Assembly (NCBI GenBank): GCA_021108255.1
Contig: JAIORG010000125.1
Span: forward strand, 1 to 46,649
DNA: 46,649 nt
Source: Anaerolineales bacterium
GTDB taxonomy: Bacteria > Chloroflexota > Anaerolineae > Anaerolineales > UBA11858
Reading direction: 5' to 3'
The notes beneath the pieces were generated by a model. The model saw only the letters and a list, made by a program, of their open reading frames with translations, searched no databases and was not told the DNA's origin. Position numbers and translations under genes: made by a program. Shown piece after piece: positions 9,310 to 19,153 of the stretch (position 1 is its first letter; each line of letters begins with the position of its first letter).

Positions 9310-10161
9310 TTGGCGATAATGACAGCTCTAGAAGCCTGGAAGCAGCGTATCATCGCCTGCCGACGGCAGCGATCTCAGACCGACAGCGAACAATGGGATC
9401 GAACTGCTAGCTGGTATGGCAGCTGGGTCCAGGAAAATGACTATGTCGACAAGGTTTTCCCTTACCTGCAGGAAGCCCTTCCAGCAGACGCCCGGGTGCT
9501 TGAAATCGGATCGGGCACAGGGGCTTTTACCCTCCCACTGGCTTGCGCTGCCGGGGAAGTGCTGGCAATCGAACCTTCCCGGACCATGAGAGAACATCTG
9601 GATGACAATCTCCAGGCAGCAGGTTTATCCAACGTCAACCTGCTGTCCGAACGGATTGAAGAATCCCTGCCCTATATCCAGAGTCGCGGACCCTTTCAGT
9701 TAGTCTTTGCCTCCTTCTCTCTCTACAACATACCGGATATTGACCTGGTGATTGGCAATCTTCTACCGCTGACTCAGCATTTGATGATTCTACTTGGCAC
9801 CGGTGCGCGGTCGATCTGGAGCCAGGACCTCTACCGCCAGTTTTCTGGAGAGGAGAGGGTAATCCCACCCCAGCTGGACCTGCTGTATCCGGTGCTGCTG
9901 GAGATGGGTTTATTTGCTGATGTGCGCATCATCAACGCCAGTCAAAATTACCCCTATGATAACGAAAAAGCCCTGATCGACTGGTGGATGGAACGCCTGA
10001 AGCTGCCATCATCACGCCGCAGGGAACTGCAGGACGCTCTGCGCCCGCTGATTTTGAAACGGGACGGACAGGTGGGTATCTTTCAGAAAAGAAAAATGGC
10101 GTTGGTAGACATTGACCGGGAAAAACAAAATCGGAAAGATTTACACAATACCAATCCATAA
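9310..10161 (+). CDS. Class I SAM-dependent methyltransferase
   Basis: VLEIGSGTGAFTLPLA motif I; located between the Fur-like gene and the ABC transporter. Confidence 0.75.
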   Translation: MAIMTALEAWKQRIIACRRQRSQTDSEQWDRTASWYGSWVQENDYVDKVFPYLQEALPADARVLEIGSGTGAFTLPLACAAGEVLAIEPSRTMREHLDDNLQAAGLSNVNLLSERIEESLPYIQSRGPFQLVFASFSLYNIPDIDLVIGNLLPLTQHLMILLGTGARSIWSQDLYRQFSGEERVIPPQLDLLYPVLLEMGLFADVRIINASQNYPYDNEKALIDWWMERLKLPSSRRRELQDALRPLILKRDGQVGIFQKRKMALVDIDREKQNRKDLHNTNP

Positions 10162-10196
10162 ATAGGTTCATAATCATCTATCGCGAGGAGAACACT

Positions 10197-11831
10197 ATGA
10201 AACACCCCCGCTTTCAAATATTAATACTTGCACTGATCGGCCTGCTGCTGCTTACCGGCTGCAGCACATCGGTGGAAGAATCCACCCAGGCTGTTATAGC
10301 GGAAGGTCCAGTTGTCGAAAAGACAGCCGAGGAGCCCACAAAAGCACCGATTGATGAACCGACAGTGGATCCAGCGGTGAACAGCGAGCCGTCTTATGCT
10401 GAAGAAATAATCATCGGCATCGGACGAAATCTGTATTACGGTCAATCCCAGTGGCACATGATCCATGGGTCCCTGCATGTCTGGGAGCCGCTGCTCTATC
10501 CAGATGAAAATCTCAATCCACAGCCCTACCTGGCCGAGTCCTGGGAATCCAACGAAGATCTCACCGCCTGGACCTTCAAGCTGAAAAAAGGCATCTCCTT
10601 CCATGATGGATCACCGCTTACCGCAGAGGTGGCCGTGAATAACCTGATGGAGATCCACGAGAATTACACCCCACTGCCAACTCTGGACCGTATGGAGGTC
10701 GTGGACGAAAGCACCTTTACTATTTATCTGACCGAATCCACCCCGGCGCTTCCGGACTTGCTGGTTTACTTCCAATCAGCCATGCTCTCCCCCGGAACAC
10801 GCGATCAGGAAGGCACGGACCAACCAGTTCCTTACGGCACTGGCCCCTTCCAATTTGTTGAGTACGTGGACGGCGAGCGCATTGTACTGGAACGCAATGA
10901 AAACTACTGGGGAGAGCCACCTAAAGTCGAACGCATCATCTACCGCTACATCCCCGACGCCATCACCCGGTTGCAAGCGTTGCAGTCCGGGGAAATCGAT
11001 GCCATCGCCGATGTGGGATCTATCATACCCAGTCAGAGCGAGATCGTTGAAAGCGATGAAAACCTCAATCTTTTCACCGTCGACGTGCTCACCACTCATT
11101 ATCTGTTCTTCAATAACGACAAACCTCCCTTTGATAATCAAATCCTGCGGCAGGCCGTCTCCCTGGCTATTGACCGGGAGTTGATTGTTAATGAGACAGT
11201 TTATGGCTATGGGGTTCCCGGTACGAGCCTGATCACCCAACTTGCCGAGAAGTGGGTCAACCCGGCAGCTTCACCTGCTTACGATCTGGCCGAAGCGAAA
11301 GCGCTAGCGCAGTCCGTACTGGGAGACGAGCGTATCCAGGTGACCTTTGTGCTCCACAGCGGTCTGGCAAACCGTTGGCCTTATGGTGAGATCGCCCAAA
11401 TTATCCAGTTTGCGCTGGTAGACCTGGGAATAGATATTGAAATCCAGACGGTTGAGGGCGGTACCTGGAACGAGATGCTGGCAAACGATGAGTATGATAT
11501 CAGCATGCGCCCATACACCATGTCCTCCGGCGACCCGGACGATTTCATGACCTATTGGGCGCGGCCGGAAGGTATCTTCAACAGCAAGTACAGTATCAGC
11601 TATGATGATGACCAAATCGAGGTCTTGATCAATCAAGCAGTTTCTGAAGTGGATCTAGCAACCCGGAAGGCGTACTATGATGATATCCAGGCGATTTTAA
11701 TTGAACAAACGCCTTTTACACCGATTTATCATGAGGTCACCCTCTATGCTGCAAAGGATACTGTCTTTAATCTGACGTTGGATGCTGTTTTCCGCCCTTC
11801 ACTGAATACAGTGTACAAACTTGCAGAATAA
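10197..11831 (+). CDS. ABC transporter substrate-binding lipoprotein, SBP_bac_5 (peptide/nickel-type)
   Basis: Lipobox LLTGC; LAESWESNEDLTAWTFKLKKGISFHDGSPLTAE is the family signature. Confidence 0.9.
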   Translation: MKHPRFQILILALIGLLLLTGCSTSVEESTQAVIAEGPVVEKTAEEPTKAPIDEPTVDPAVNSEPSYAEEIIIGIGRNLYYGQSQWHMIHGSLHVWEPLLYPDENLNPQPYLAESWESNEDLTAWTFKLKKGISFHDGSPLTAEVAVNNLMEIHENYTPLPTLDRMEVVDESTFTIYLTESTPALPDLLVYFQSAMLSPGTRDQEGTDQPVPYGTGPFQFVEYVDGERIVLERNENYWGEPPKVERIIYRYIPDAITRLQALQSGEIDAIADVGSIIPSQSEIVESDENLNLFTVDVLTTHYLFFNNDKPPFDNQILRQAVSLAIDRELIVNETVYGYGVPGTSLITQLAEKWVNPAASPAYDLAEAKALAQSVLGDERIQVTFVLHSGLANRWPYGEIAQIIQFALVDLGIDIEIQTVEGGTWNEMLANDEYDISMRPYTMSSGDPDDFMTYWARPEGIFNSKYSISYDDDQIEVLINQAVSEVDLATRKAYYDDIQAILIEQTPFTPIYHEVTLYAAKDTVFNLTLDAVFRPSLNTVYKLAE

Positions 11832-11853
11832 ATAGTCTAGTAATACGGAGCGA

Positions 11854-11888
11854 AGATGCTCCCCTGAATCACCTTCAGGGGAGCATCT
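11854..11888 (+). promoter_or_regulatory. 15-bp intercistronic hairpin between SBP and permease genes
   Basis: agatgctcccctgaa-tcacc-ttcaggggagcatct is a perfect 15-bp stem with no U-tract; its 3' arm contains the SD-like ggggag. Confidence 0.8.
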
Positions 11889-11896
11889 GATACTAT

Positions 11897-12853
11897 ATGC
11901 TGCAAATCATCATTCGCAAGGTCATATTAGGACTCTTCTACCTGTTCGTCATCTCCGTGGTGGCGTTTGTGATGGTGCGCCAGATGCCGGGCGACCCAGC
12001 GGTCTTGATTGCCAACCAGGATCGTGAGACGGAAGCGCCGCCAGAATTGGTTGAACGCATCCGACACGAGTATGGATTCGACAGAGGGATGGTAGAGCAA
12101 TACCGATGCTGGCTGCAAAGGGTCATATTTGATGGGGATTTGGGCTACTCCACACGCACAAAACGTCCGGTCCTGGCAGAAATCCAGAGCAGTCTGCCAG
12201 CATCCCTGCGCCTGGGCTTGATCACATTCGGTTTGACCCTGATCATCTCCTTCCCTCTTGGCCTTTTGGCCGGAGTCACAAATAATAAGATCCTTGATCT
12301 ATGGATCCAGAGTATGGCCTGGATTAACTATTCTGTCCCCGTATTCCTCCTGGCTGTCCTCCTGATCTGGTTTTTCGCAGTTGATCTGCGGTTATTGCCT
12401 GCAATTGGTCATGAAACAGGAAGGCACTATGTACTGCCAGTCGCTGCCCTCAGTGTGCACCTTTCTGGCTGGACAACTCAAGTCATCCGCACAAGCATCC
12501 GGGAGATCTCGGAAAAGCCCTACATTCAATTCGCTCATGCGAAAGGGCTGAAACAGATTCGTGTCATCCTGATCCACACACTCAAACCGGCGTTATTCCC
12601 TATCAGCACCGCACTCTTGATTCAATTGGGCAATTTGGTCAGCGGCTCTTTTATTATTGAGACAATTTTTGCCTGGAACGGGATCGGTCGCTTGTTAGTT
12701 GATTCCATCATGGCACGCGACTTTCCAATCATTCAGGGTATCCTGCTTTATACAGGGGGAATCTTCGCACTGATCAATATATTGATCGATAGCCTGTACC
12801 TTTTCCTTGATCCGACAACCGTTGAAAAAATGGGAAGGGGGCGAACATCATGA
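11897..12853 (+). CDS. ABC transporter permease (DppB/NikB family)
   Basis: MLQIIIRKVILGLFYLFVISVVAFVMVRQMPGDPA and typical BPD_transp_1 features. Confidence 0.9.
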   Translation: MLQIIIRKVILGLFYLFVISVVAFVMVRQMPGDPAVLIANQDRETEAPPELVERIRHEYGFDRGMVEQYRCWLQRVIFDGDLGYSTRTKRPVLAEIQSSLPASLRLGLITFGLTLIISFPLGLLAGVTNNKILDLWIQSMAWINYSVPVFLLAVLLIWFFAVDLRLLPAIGHETGRHYVLPVAALSVHLSGWTTQVIRTSIREISEKPYIQFAHAKGLKQIRVILIHTLKPALFPISTALLIQLGNLVSGSFIIETIFAWNGIGRLLVDSIMARDFPIIQGILLYTGGIFALINILIDSLYLFLDPTTVEKMGRGRTS

Positions 12854-13638
12854 CGCGCACAATCATTGGAGCTCTCAGCCTGGCCCTGCTTGCCGTTATT
12901 TTATTAGCTTGTGCTTTCCCCGGGCTGTTTACCAATTACGAACCAAACGCAATCAATTTTGCTGAAAAGTTTTCCCAACCCAACCGGATTCATTTAATGG
13001 GAACAGATGAATTAGGGCGAGATTTGTTCACCCGATTGCTTTTTGGAGGACGTGTCACCATTGGGTCTTCCTTGGTGATTGCTGGCGGATCGACATTGAT
13101 CGCCGCAATCTGGGCAGCCGTATCCGCCTACCTGGGTGGAATTTGGGACGAATTAATGACGCGGATTGTAGATATCTTAATGATCATCCCGGCGCTGCTT
13201 TTTGCACTGCTGCTTATCAGTATCCTCGAGCCTGGCATGCGTAGCCTGGTGATCGCGTTGGCCATAGTGCGCTGGCCTGGTTACGCGCGTATTCTGCGAG
13301 GACAGGTTTACTCCCTGCTGAGCGCTGAATACCTGGTGGCTGCCAAGGCACTTGGCGCCAAGCCAGTTCATATCATCCGGCGCCACATCATACCCAACAT
13401 CACTATGCTGATTATCACGCTTTTCGGTTTGAGCTTCGCCAGCGGCATCCTGAGTATTTCCAGCTTGAGCTTCCTGGGATTCGGCGTCCAACTCCCCCAT
13501 CCGGAATGGGGGGCGATGATCAACGCTGCCCGCCCATTCCTGCAAACCCGACCCTATCTGATGATTTTTCCTGGTCTGGCAATCATTGTCACTGTCTTGC
13601 TCGCCAATCTCAGTTTGCGGTTATTAGAACCATCCTGA
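12850..13638 (+). CDS. ABC transporter permease (DppC/NikC family)
   Basis: HLMGTDELGRDLFTRLLFGGRV and EYLVAAKALGAKPVHIIRRHIIPN; ATGA overlap with upstream gene. Confidence 0.9.
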   Translation: MTRTIIGALSLALLAVILLACAFPGLFTNYEPNAINFAEKFSQPNRIHLMGTDELGRDLFTRLLFGGRVTIGSSLVIAGGSTLIAAIWAAVSAYLGGIWDELMTRIVDILMIIPALLFALLLISILEPGMRSLVIALAIVRWPGYARILRGQVYSLLSAEYLVAAKALGAKPVHIIRRHIIPNITMLIITLFGLSFASGILSISSLSFLGFGVQLPHPEWGAMINAARPFLQTRPYLMIFPGLAIIVTVLLANLSLRLLEPS

Positions 13639-14103
13639 GCTCAGAGCTCTGACTCTTTTTATAATTGACATCTTAGCAACACGACGACTGATTATCCATA
13701 CAGCCACGAGGTATATAAGAGGAACAAGAATGACTTGGCTGAAGAGCGTGTCATGAACTAACAAACCAAATCTGCCATCAAATTCCTTGCGCTTGATCTT
13801 TTTTCTGGAAAAGGCTCTACACAATTCCAACTGAATAGGTTATTGATATCTTTCCTTATTAACCCCAGATCGGTGTCAAATAAAGAGCACCGTATACCTG
13901 CCGCACCTCATCATAACTACATTCCATTAACCCCTTGCTTCTCTTCGACAGGCTCCCTTAAGCTACGCTTCCCTCGAAGGAGTTTTACAGAGCCCTTCGA
14001 TTTTTAATGAGTTTGTATTGGATCTCATTTTGATTTACTCATTCCAGTTTATGCTTCAGTTGTCTAGTTTTTTCTATTCAAAAATGCTTTCATTCTCAAC
14101 AGG

Positions 14104-14382
14104 TCAATCAATCTTTTGGGCAGGTATTGAGTACGTTTTGGGCATTTTAGCGACGAAAGGGCAAACCGCCTTGCCTGTACAGGAGCTACCACAACTGGGT
14201 GGAGAACACGCGTTCATCACCGCGGCTAACTCCGCATCATCATCCCTCAATCTTCCTTTACGTACCCAAAACTGGATCATGCCATCCAATGCGCTGTGCT
14301 CAATGCCTAATTTGTGGCTAAGATCGCTCAAATTTAGAACACTCTGTGCGAATTTGATTTCTTGCAGTACTTGATTGAGCAT
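14104..14382 (-). CDS. feoC: FeoC-like protein
   Basis: N-terminal HTH (LSDLSHKLGIEHSALDGMIQFWVRKGRL) and Cys-rich CGSSCTGKAVCPF; located at the end of the feo operon. Confidence 0.75.
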   Translation of the reverse strand: MLNQVLQEIKFAQSVLNLSDLSHKLGIEHSALDGMIQFWVRKGRLRDDDAELAAVMNACSPPSCGSSCTGKAVCPFVAKMPKTYSIPAQKID

Positions 14383-14467
14383 CTTTCTTATTCCCTTACT
14401 CTGTTTCCAGTGAATAGTGATCGATTATCATTTACTCATCTGATTACTGATCACTGTTATCTAAGAA

Positions 14468-16207
14468 CTATCCTAACCCTAACAGGATGCCGCCTTGAAA
14501 GACGACAAATGCCATCAGCCAGGCCAGCGCAAGCTGTCCTATGATGCTGAACCACATCCATTTTGCGCCCAATTCCTGTTTCTCTGCAGCAATAGCAACC
14601 ATACAAGGGGTGTAGATCAAGACAAAGACCATAAAAGCCATTGAAGCCAAAGCGCCATGACCGCCGCTTGATTCTTCAAAGCCGCTGCGCACAGCCAACA
14701 TCAGATCTGTCAACTCATCTTCCTCTCCTTCTTCAAAAAGGTTGACCCCAAAGATAAGCGGCAGGGACTTGATGGTATCACCTGTTGCTCCGATAAATGA
14801 GGTGATAATCTCACCAACATCTTCAAAGAAGGTGGTAGCTTCCGCTTCTTCTTCAACTTCTTCCACTGTGTAGACTTGCGCCATTGTGCTGACGACAACC
14901 TCTTTAGCCACAAAGCCTGTAACCAGCGCGCTGCTGGCTTCCCAACTGTCAAAGCCCAGAGGCGCCAAAACTGGGGCGATTGCCTCGTTTGCAGTTGCAA
15001 AAGCGCTGTTTCTGACATCTGTATCTGCAAAACTGCCGTTCCCGTTGACGGGGAGCGCCATTAAAATCCACAAGACAATACTGGTCGCCATGATAATCGT
15101 CCACGCTTTGCGGACAAAGGAGCTGGTGCGCTCCCACATGTGGAACCAGATGCCGCGCAATGTTGGCAGGCGATAAGGCGGTAATTCCATCACAAAGGTA
15201 GATTGTTCTTTGTTTTTAAAGAGCGTCTTATTAAGAACGATTCCCAAAATAATCGCTGTGATAATACCAAGCAGGTATAAACCAAAGACGACCCCGCTCG
15301 CATTTTCAGGGAAGAAGATTGTTCCGAAGAGGATATAAACCGGAAGCCGAGCACCGCAGCTCATAAACGGGACCAGAAGTCCAGTCAGGATGCGATCCTT
15401 TTCATTTTCCAGGGTACGGGTGGCGTAAAGTGCTGGGACAGTGCATCCAAAACCGATCAACATCGGCAGGAAGCTCTTCCCATGCAGTCCCAACATGTGC
15501 ATCAGGCGATCCATCACAAAAGCCGCGCGCGCCATGTAGCCAGAGTCTTCCAAAATGGCGAGGGCAAGATAGAGGAACATCATCACTGGAACAAAGACCA
15601 ACACACCTCCCACACCTGCGATAATGCCATCCACAAAGAGACTTTCCACCCAGCTACCGTCCAAACCAAGTACGCCTAAGATGCTCACAATCCAGTTGGT
15701 GATGGGACCGCTGATCACGCCATCCACCCAATCTAGATAAGGGGCAGAAATATCTGTGGTCATTTTAAAAACCACCCACATCGCGATCAGGAAAATCGGG
15801 ATGCCCAATAGACGATGGGTTACAATGCGGTCTACTTTATCGGATTTGGTCAGGCGGTCGGGGCTGTTATGTTTGACTGCTTCGCGCACCAGACCGTTTA
15901 TCCAGCCGTAGCGGTGATCGGCAATGATCACGTCCACATCATCGCCGTAAATTTTCTCAAGATGGGCAATGCTCTTCTCTACGGCAGCGAGTAACTCGGA
16001 GCCACCTTTAAGTTCCTTCAAACTTGTTTGAATGTCGTGATCCCCTTCCAGTAACTTGATTGCCAGCCAACGCGAGGGAAATTGGCTCTCAATATTCGTC
16101 TGGCGGGTGATCTCTTCCTGCAAGCGGACTATTTCTTCCTCGGCTTCGCGGCCATAGTCAATCGAAAAACCATCTCGTTGTGTATAAGCGCGCTCATGTG
16201 ACTTCAT
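14468..16207 (-). CDS. feoB: FeoB C-terminal membrane half (Gate domains)
   Basis: DRIVTHRLLGIPIFLIAMWVVFKMT, GFGCTVPALYATRTLENEKDR, MSCGARLPVYILF, FVAKEVVVSTM. Confidence 0.93.
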   Translation of the reverse strand: MKSHERAYTQRDGFSIDYGREAEEEIVRLQEEITRQTNIESQFPSRWLAIKLLEGDHDIQTSLKELKGGSELLAAVEKSIAHLEKIYGDDVDVIIADHRYGWINGLVREAVKHNSPDRLTKSDKVDRIVTHRLLGIPIFLIAMWVVFKMTTDISAPYLDWVDGVISGPITNWIVSILGVLGLDGSWVESLFVDGIIAGVGGVLVFVPVMMFLYLALAILEDSGYMARAAFVMDRLMHMLGLHGKSFLPMLIGFGCTVPALYATRTLENEKDRILTGLLVPFMSCGARLPVYILFGTIFFPENASGVVFGLYLLGIITAIILGIVLNKTLFKNKEQSTFVMELPPYRLPTLRGIWFHMWERTSSFVRKAWTIIMATSIVLWILMALPVNGNGSFADTDVRNSAFATANEAIAPVLAPLGFDSWEASSALVTGFVAKEVVVSTMAQVYTVEEVEEEAEATTFFEDVGEIITSFIGATGDTIKSLPLIFGVNLFEEGEEDELTDLMLAVRSGFEESSGGHGALASMAFMVFVLIYTPCMVAIAAEKQELGAKWMWFSIIGQLALAWLMAFVVFQGGILLGLG

Positions 16208-16710
16208 GCTATTTTCTCCTCCGCAAGTTTGATGATTGTTCTTACCAATTGGTCAATCCCTTCACTTTTACTTGCGGTTGTTTTGATTACAGGAGACTGC
16301 AATCCATCGCTGAGCATATTTTGATTGATCTTTAAACCGCGTGAATCGGCGACATCAGACATGTTAAGCACAACAATCACAGGGACACCCAATTCTAAAA
16401 CCTGCACTGTCAGGTAGAGGTTGCGCTCCAAATTTGCGGCATCCACCACCGTTACGACCATATCGGGATTTTCGTTGATGATATAGTCCCGGGCAATCAC
16501 TTCTTCGGGTGAGAATGCGGTCAGGCTGTAAGTTCCGGGTAAATCAACAATTTCGATTTCATACTCACCATGTTTGAATTTGCCTTCCTTTTTCTCGACC
16601 GTTTTGCCCGGCCAGTTTCCCACATGCTGACGGGAACCGGTCAACGCGTTGAAAATTGTGCTTTTACCAGCATTCGGGTTACCGGCAAGAGCTATGCGTA
16701 ACTCTTTCAC
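16204..16710 (-). CDS. feoB: FeoB N-terminal GTPase half
   Basis: GNPNAGKSTIFNALTG, GNWPGKTVEKKEG, DLPGTYSLT, NMSD; ends in an ATGA overlap with the membrane half. Confidence 0.93.
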   Translation of the reverse strand: MKELRIALAGNPNAGKSTIFNALTGSRQHVGNWPGKTVEKKEGKFKHGEYEIEIVDLPGTYSLTAFSPEEVIARDYIINENPDMVVTVVDAANLERNLYLTVQVLELGVPVIVVLNMSDVADSRGLKINQNMLSDGLQSPVIKTTASKSEGIDQLVRTIIKLAEEKIA

Positions 16711-16982
16711 TTTTCTTCTCCTTCGATATTTGTTTGATCGCCGTTATTGCCAGTCAAACTAACCATCATCTTCCGCGCCATACCACGCCCCAAAGCAATA
16801 CGAGAACCACGCACAGAAAGCAGCAGAACCCCACCAGTATTTTGAACGACGCTCAGTTCAACACCCGGCGTCAGTCCCAGTGCGGTTAGACGGTGCAACA
16901 TCTTTTTGCCGCCTTTTATGTTTTCCAGAAAAACTTGCTCGCCAATGGCAGCCATCACAAGGGGGAACACTTTTGACATCAT
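16707..16982 (-). CDS. feoA: FeoA-domain protein
   Basis: RLTALGLTPGVELSVVQNTGGVLLLSVRGSRIALGRGMARKMMV; ATGA overlap with the feoB GTPase ORF. Confidence 0.85.
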   Translation of the reverse strand: MMSKVFPLVMAAIGEQVFLENIKGGKKMLHRLTALGLTPGVELSVVQNTGGVLLLSVRGSRIALGRGMARKMMVSLTGNNGDQTNIEGEEK

Positions 16983-16987
16983 TTCTC

Positions 16988-17272
16988 CTATCCCTGCGGC
17001 TCAACCAATATCTCACTGGCTTCCGTTTTGCGTAACGAAAGATGATAACCCTTGATCACAAAATCAATCGGGTCCCCCAAAGGAGCTACCCTTTTCACTA
17101 AAATCGTCTCTCCCTTCACCAGGCCCATCGCCAATAATCGCTGACGGGCAGCCCCTTTAAAGTTCATTTTGGCAATCACCCCTGTTTCGCCAACTTTTAA
17201 ATCACTTAATGGTACTGACATAAAACACTCCTTTTTTCTGTGAATGCGACCCGATGTTTTCGGGCTGGACAA
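16988..17272 (-). CDS. feoA: FeoA-domain protein
   Basis: VPLSDLKVGETGVIAKMNFKGAARQRLLAMGLVKGETILVKRVAPLGDPIDFVIKGYHLSLRKTEASEILV. Confidence 0.88.
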   Translation of the reverse strand: MSSPKTSGRIHRKKECFMSVPLSDLKVGETGVIAKMNFKGAARQRLLAMGLVKGETILVKRVAPLGDPIDFVIKGYHLSLRKTEASEILVEPQG

Positions 17273-17319
17273 TGACCTTAAATTCCAGGTTATTGTTTTC
17301 CAGGTGAACAGTTCAATTT

Positions 17320-18006
17320 TTAGTTATTTTTTGGCCATCCCACACTGATTGCGGATGTCATCTCTGCGGATAAGTGCACGCTCCGCTTTTGAGATTCCAG
17401 CAGCATATCGCCACTGTTACCAATTGCCAGCACTCGCACGCGTATACCCGGACCGATTCCTTCATTTGATAGAAAATTGGTCACCACCGCATCCGCATTT
17501 ACCTGCATCACCTGAGCGGACTCTCCAATCTTTAAATCGCTCAACATCATCCCCTCAAAAAGCGTCATCCCATCCTCCTCAACCTGAGGGATTGGATTTC
17601 CGTGATAACAAACCGCTGGATGCCCTAAAAATTCCGAAAGACGATCTGCCACATCGTCAGAGGTAATATGCTCCAAATTACAGGCGAGAGCATCGGCCCC
17701 CTCCAGGGACATGCTCAAATCCTTGACCAGAAAAACCTCCCATAAACGTCGGTAGCGCAAAATGCGCATAACGAGCTGCCGCCCGGAAGATGTAAACTCA
17801 ACCCCCTTATAGGGATAGTATTTCACTAACCCACTCTTTTCCATTTTATGAATCATCTGATTGACGGAAACCGGTAGAACAGAAAGCGCATTAGCCAATT
17901 CAGAGAGAGCCACCGGGCTTTCATAACCTTGCTCTTCCAATTTGGCAATCGTTACCAGATACATCTGTTCGTTCTCGCTCATTTCTTTTTTTATTTGGCT
18001 AGACAT
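17320..18006 (-). CDS. DtxR/MntR-family iron/manganese-dependent regulator with C-terminal FeoA-like domain
   Basis: YLVTIAKLEEQGYESPVALSELANALSVLPVSVNQMIHKMEKSGLV; EHITSDDVADRLSEFLGHP; FeoA/SH3-like C-terminus. Confidence 0.9.
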   Translation of the reverse strand: MSSQIKKEMSENEQMYLVTIAKLEEQGYESPVALSELANALSVLPVSVNQMIHKMEKSGLVKYYPYKGVEFTSSGRQLVMRILRYRRLWEVFLVKDLSMSLEGADALACNLEHITSDDVADRLSEFLGHPAVCYHGNPIPQVEEDGMTLFEGMMLSDLKIGESAQVMQVNADAVVTNFLSNEGIGPGIRVRVLAIGNSGDMLLESQKRSVHLSAEMTSAISVGWPKNN

Positions 18007-18039
18007 ATTATTTTTGCCTTTTTTTTATGTTTGACCATA

Positions 18040-18067
18040 ATTCTACACGTTTTACTAAAAGTGTCAA
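18040..18067 (-). promoter_or_regulatory. Sigma70-type promoter of the dtxR-feo operon with embedded imperfect palindrome
   Basis: On the minus strand TTGACA-N16-TAGAAT; the 18045-18064 palindrome ACACGTTTTACTAAAAGTGT overlaps the spacer. Confidence 0.55.
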
Positions 18068-18232
18068 GAATAAATGACATGACGAAAAGCATATAAACCA
18101 GAGGATAGGTGATATTTATGTGTTAGTGTAAATAGAAGTATGTCCACACACACAAAACAAACTCGCCTTAACCCTGTTTGCCCGCAAATAGTGTTTGATG
18201 ATCAAATACATATTCATTAATGGAGTGCTGAG

Positions 18233-19042
18233 ATGAAAGCAAAAGTTCTAGGGGTCATTGAAGTTAGTGCTGTCTTCATCCTGATGAGTTACATTTTTAA
18301 TTACGTTCAGTCCATTCCCCTGTCCGCAGAGATATCGGACCCTTTGGGCGGCTTTCTTTTCCCGGGTTATGCTGTTTTATTGGTTATTTCATTCTTGATT
18401 TACATTATCAGAGATCAGCATAAGCAAAAATTCCCGATTTCCGAGAAGCTCCGCTATCAAGTCGAAATAATTGCTCAAGGGTTCTTTCCCGTTTTCACTC
18501 TTAGCGTTCTGCTCAGCTGGATTGATTGGACCCAATGGACAGGGGCAATCCTGATTTCAATCATCGAGATCGGGTTGTTATTCTGGTTTGCCTGGATGGT
18601 CAAAGAAAAACAACCCCCAGGGCAAAAAATGGGGGTCGTTGGTGGATTAGCCCTCATTCCAATTGCATCACAAATTTCAAACAAGCTTGGGAACGTTATT
18701 GTTGCGGTTATATATTTCTACTTGTTTGTTGCGTTAAGTGAAGAAATCTTATTTCGGGGATATATCCAATCACGCCTGAATTCAGTATTTGGGCGCCCTA
18801 AGCAAATCTTTGGCATTCGATGGGGGTGGGGGTTAATTATCTCTTCTGTTCTTTTTGGTCTTTGGCACTGGGGCTGGAATCCAGAAACCCTGGCTTGGCC
18901 GCATGTTCTATGGACAATGTTGGCTGGATTGATCTTTGGACTCGTGCGTGAAAAAAGTGAAAGTGTAATCGCCCCGGCAATTTTGCATGGCATAATGAAT
19001 TATGGTCCGCAGGCAATCCTGTTTTATCTATTTTTGAACTGA
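18233..19042 (+). CDS. CPBP-family intramembrane glutamic endopeptidase
   Basis: EEILFRGYIQSRL, SSVLFGLWHWG and HGIMNY motifs within a multi-pass membrane protein. Confidence 0.88.
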   Translation: MKAKVLGVIEVSAVFILMSYIFNYVQSIPLSAEISDPLGGFLFPGYAVLLVISFLIYIIRDQHKQKFPISEKLRYQVEIIAQGFFPVFTLSVLLSWIDWTQWTGAILISIIEIGLLFWFAWMVKEKQPPGQKMGVVGGLALIPIASQISNKLGNVIVAVIYFYLFVALSEEILFRGYIQSRLNSVFGRPKQIFGIRWGWGLIISSVLFGLWHWGWNPETLAWPHVLWTMLAGLIFGLVREKSESVIAPAILHGIMNYGPQAILFYLFLN

Positions 19043-19153
19043 TGACCCTGTCTAACTCCTCACAAAGATTGACTTTTCTTCTTCCGCCCAGGCTGAGGAC
19101 CAAACAACTCTTGCGAAAATATATCTAAATTATTGTCTTTATCCAGGAAATCT

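Noticed and set aside
13624-13830. Minus-strand 68-aa ORF after the permease, considered as an ATPase remnant
   Set aside because: No Walker or ABC signature and it overlaps the permease 3' end.
14018-14374. Plus-strand ORF 118 aa
   Set aside because: Overlaps feoC on the opposite strand; no recognisable domain.
14876-15679. Small ORFs within feoB C-terminal half
   Set aside because: Shadow frames of a strongly supported CDS.
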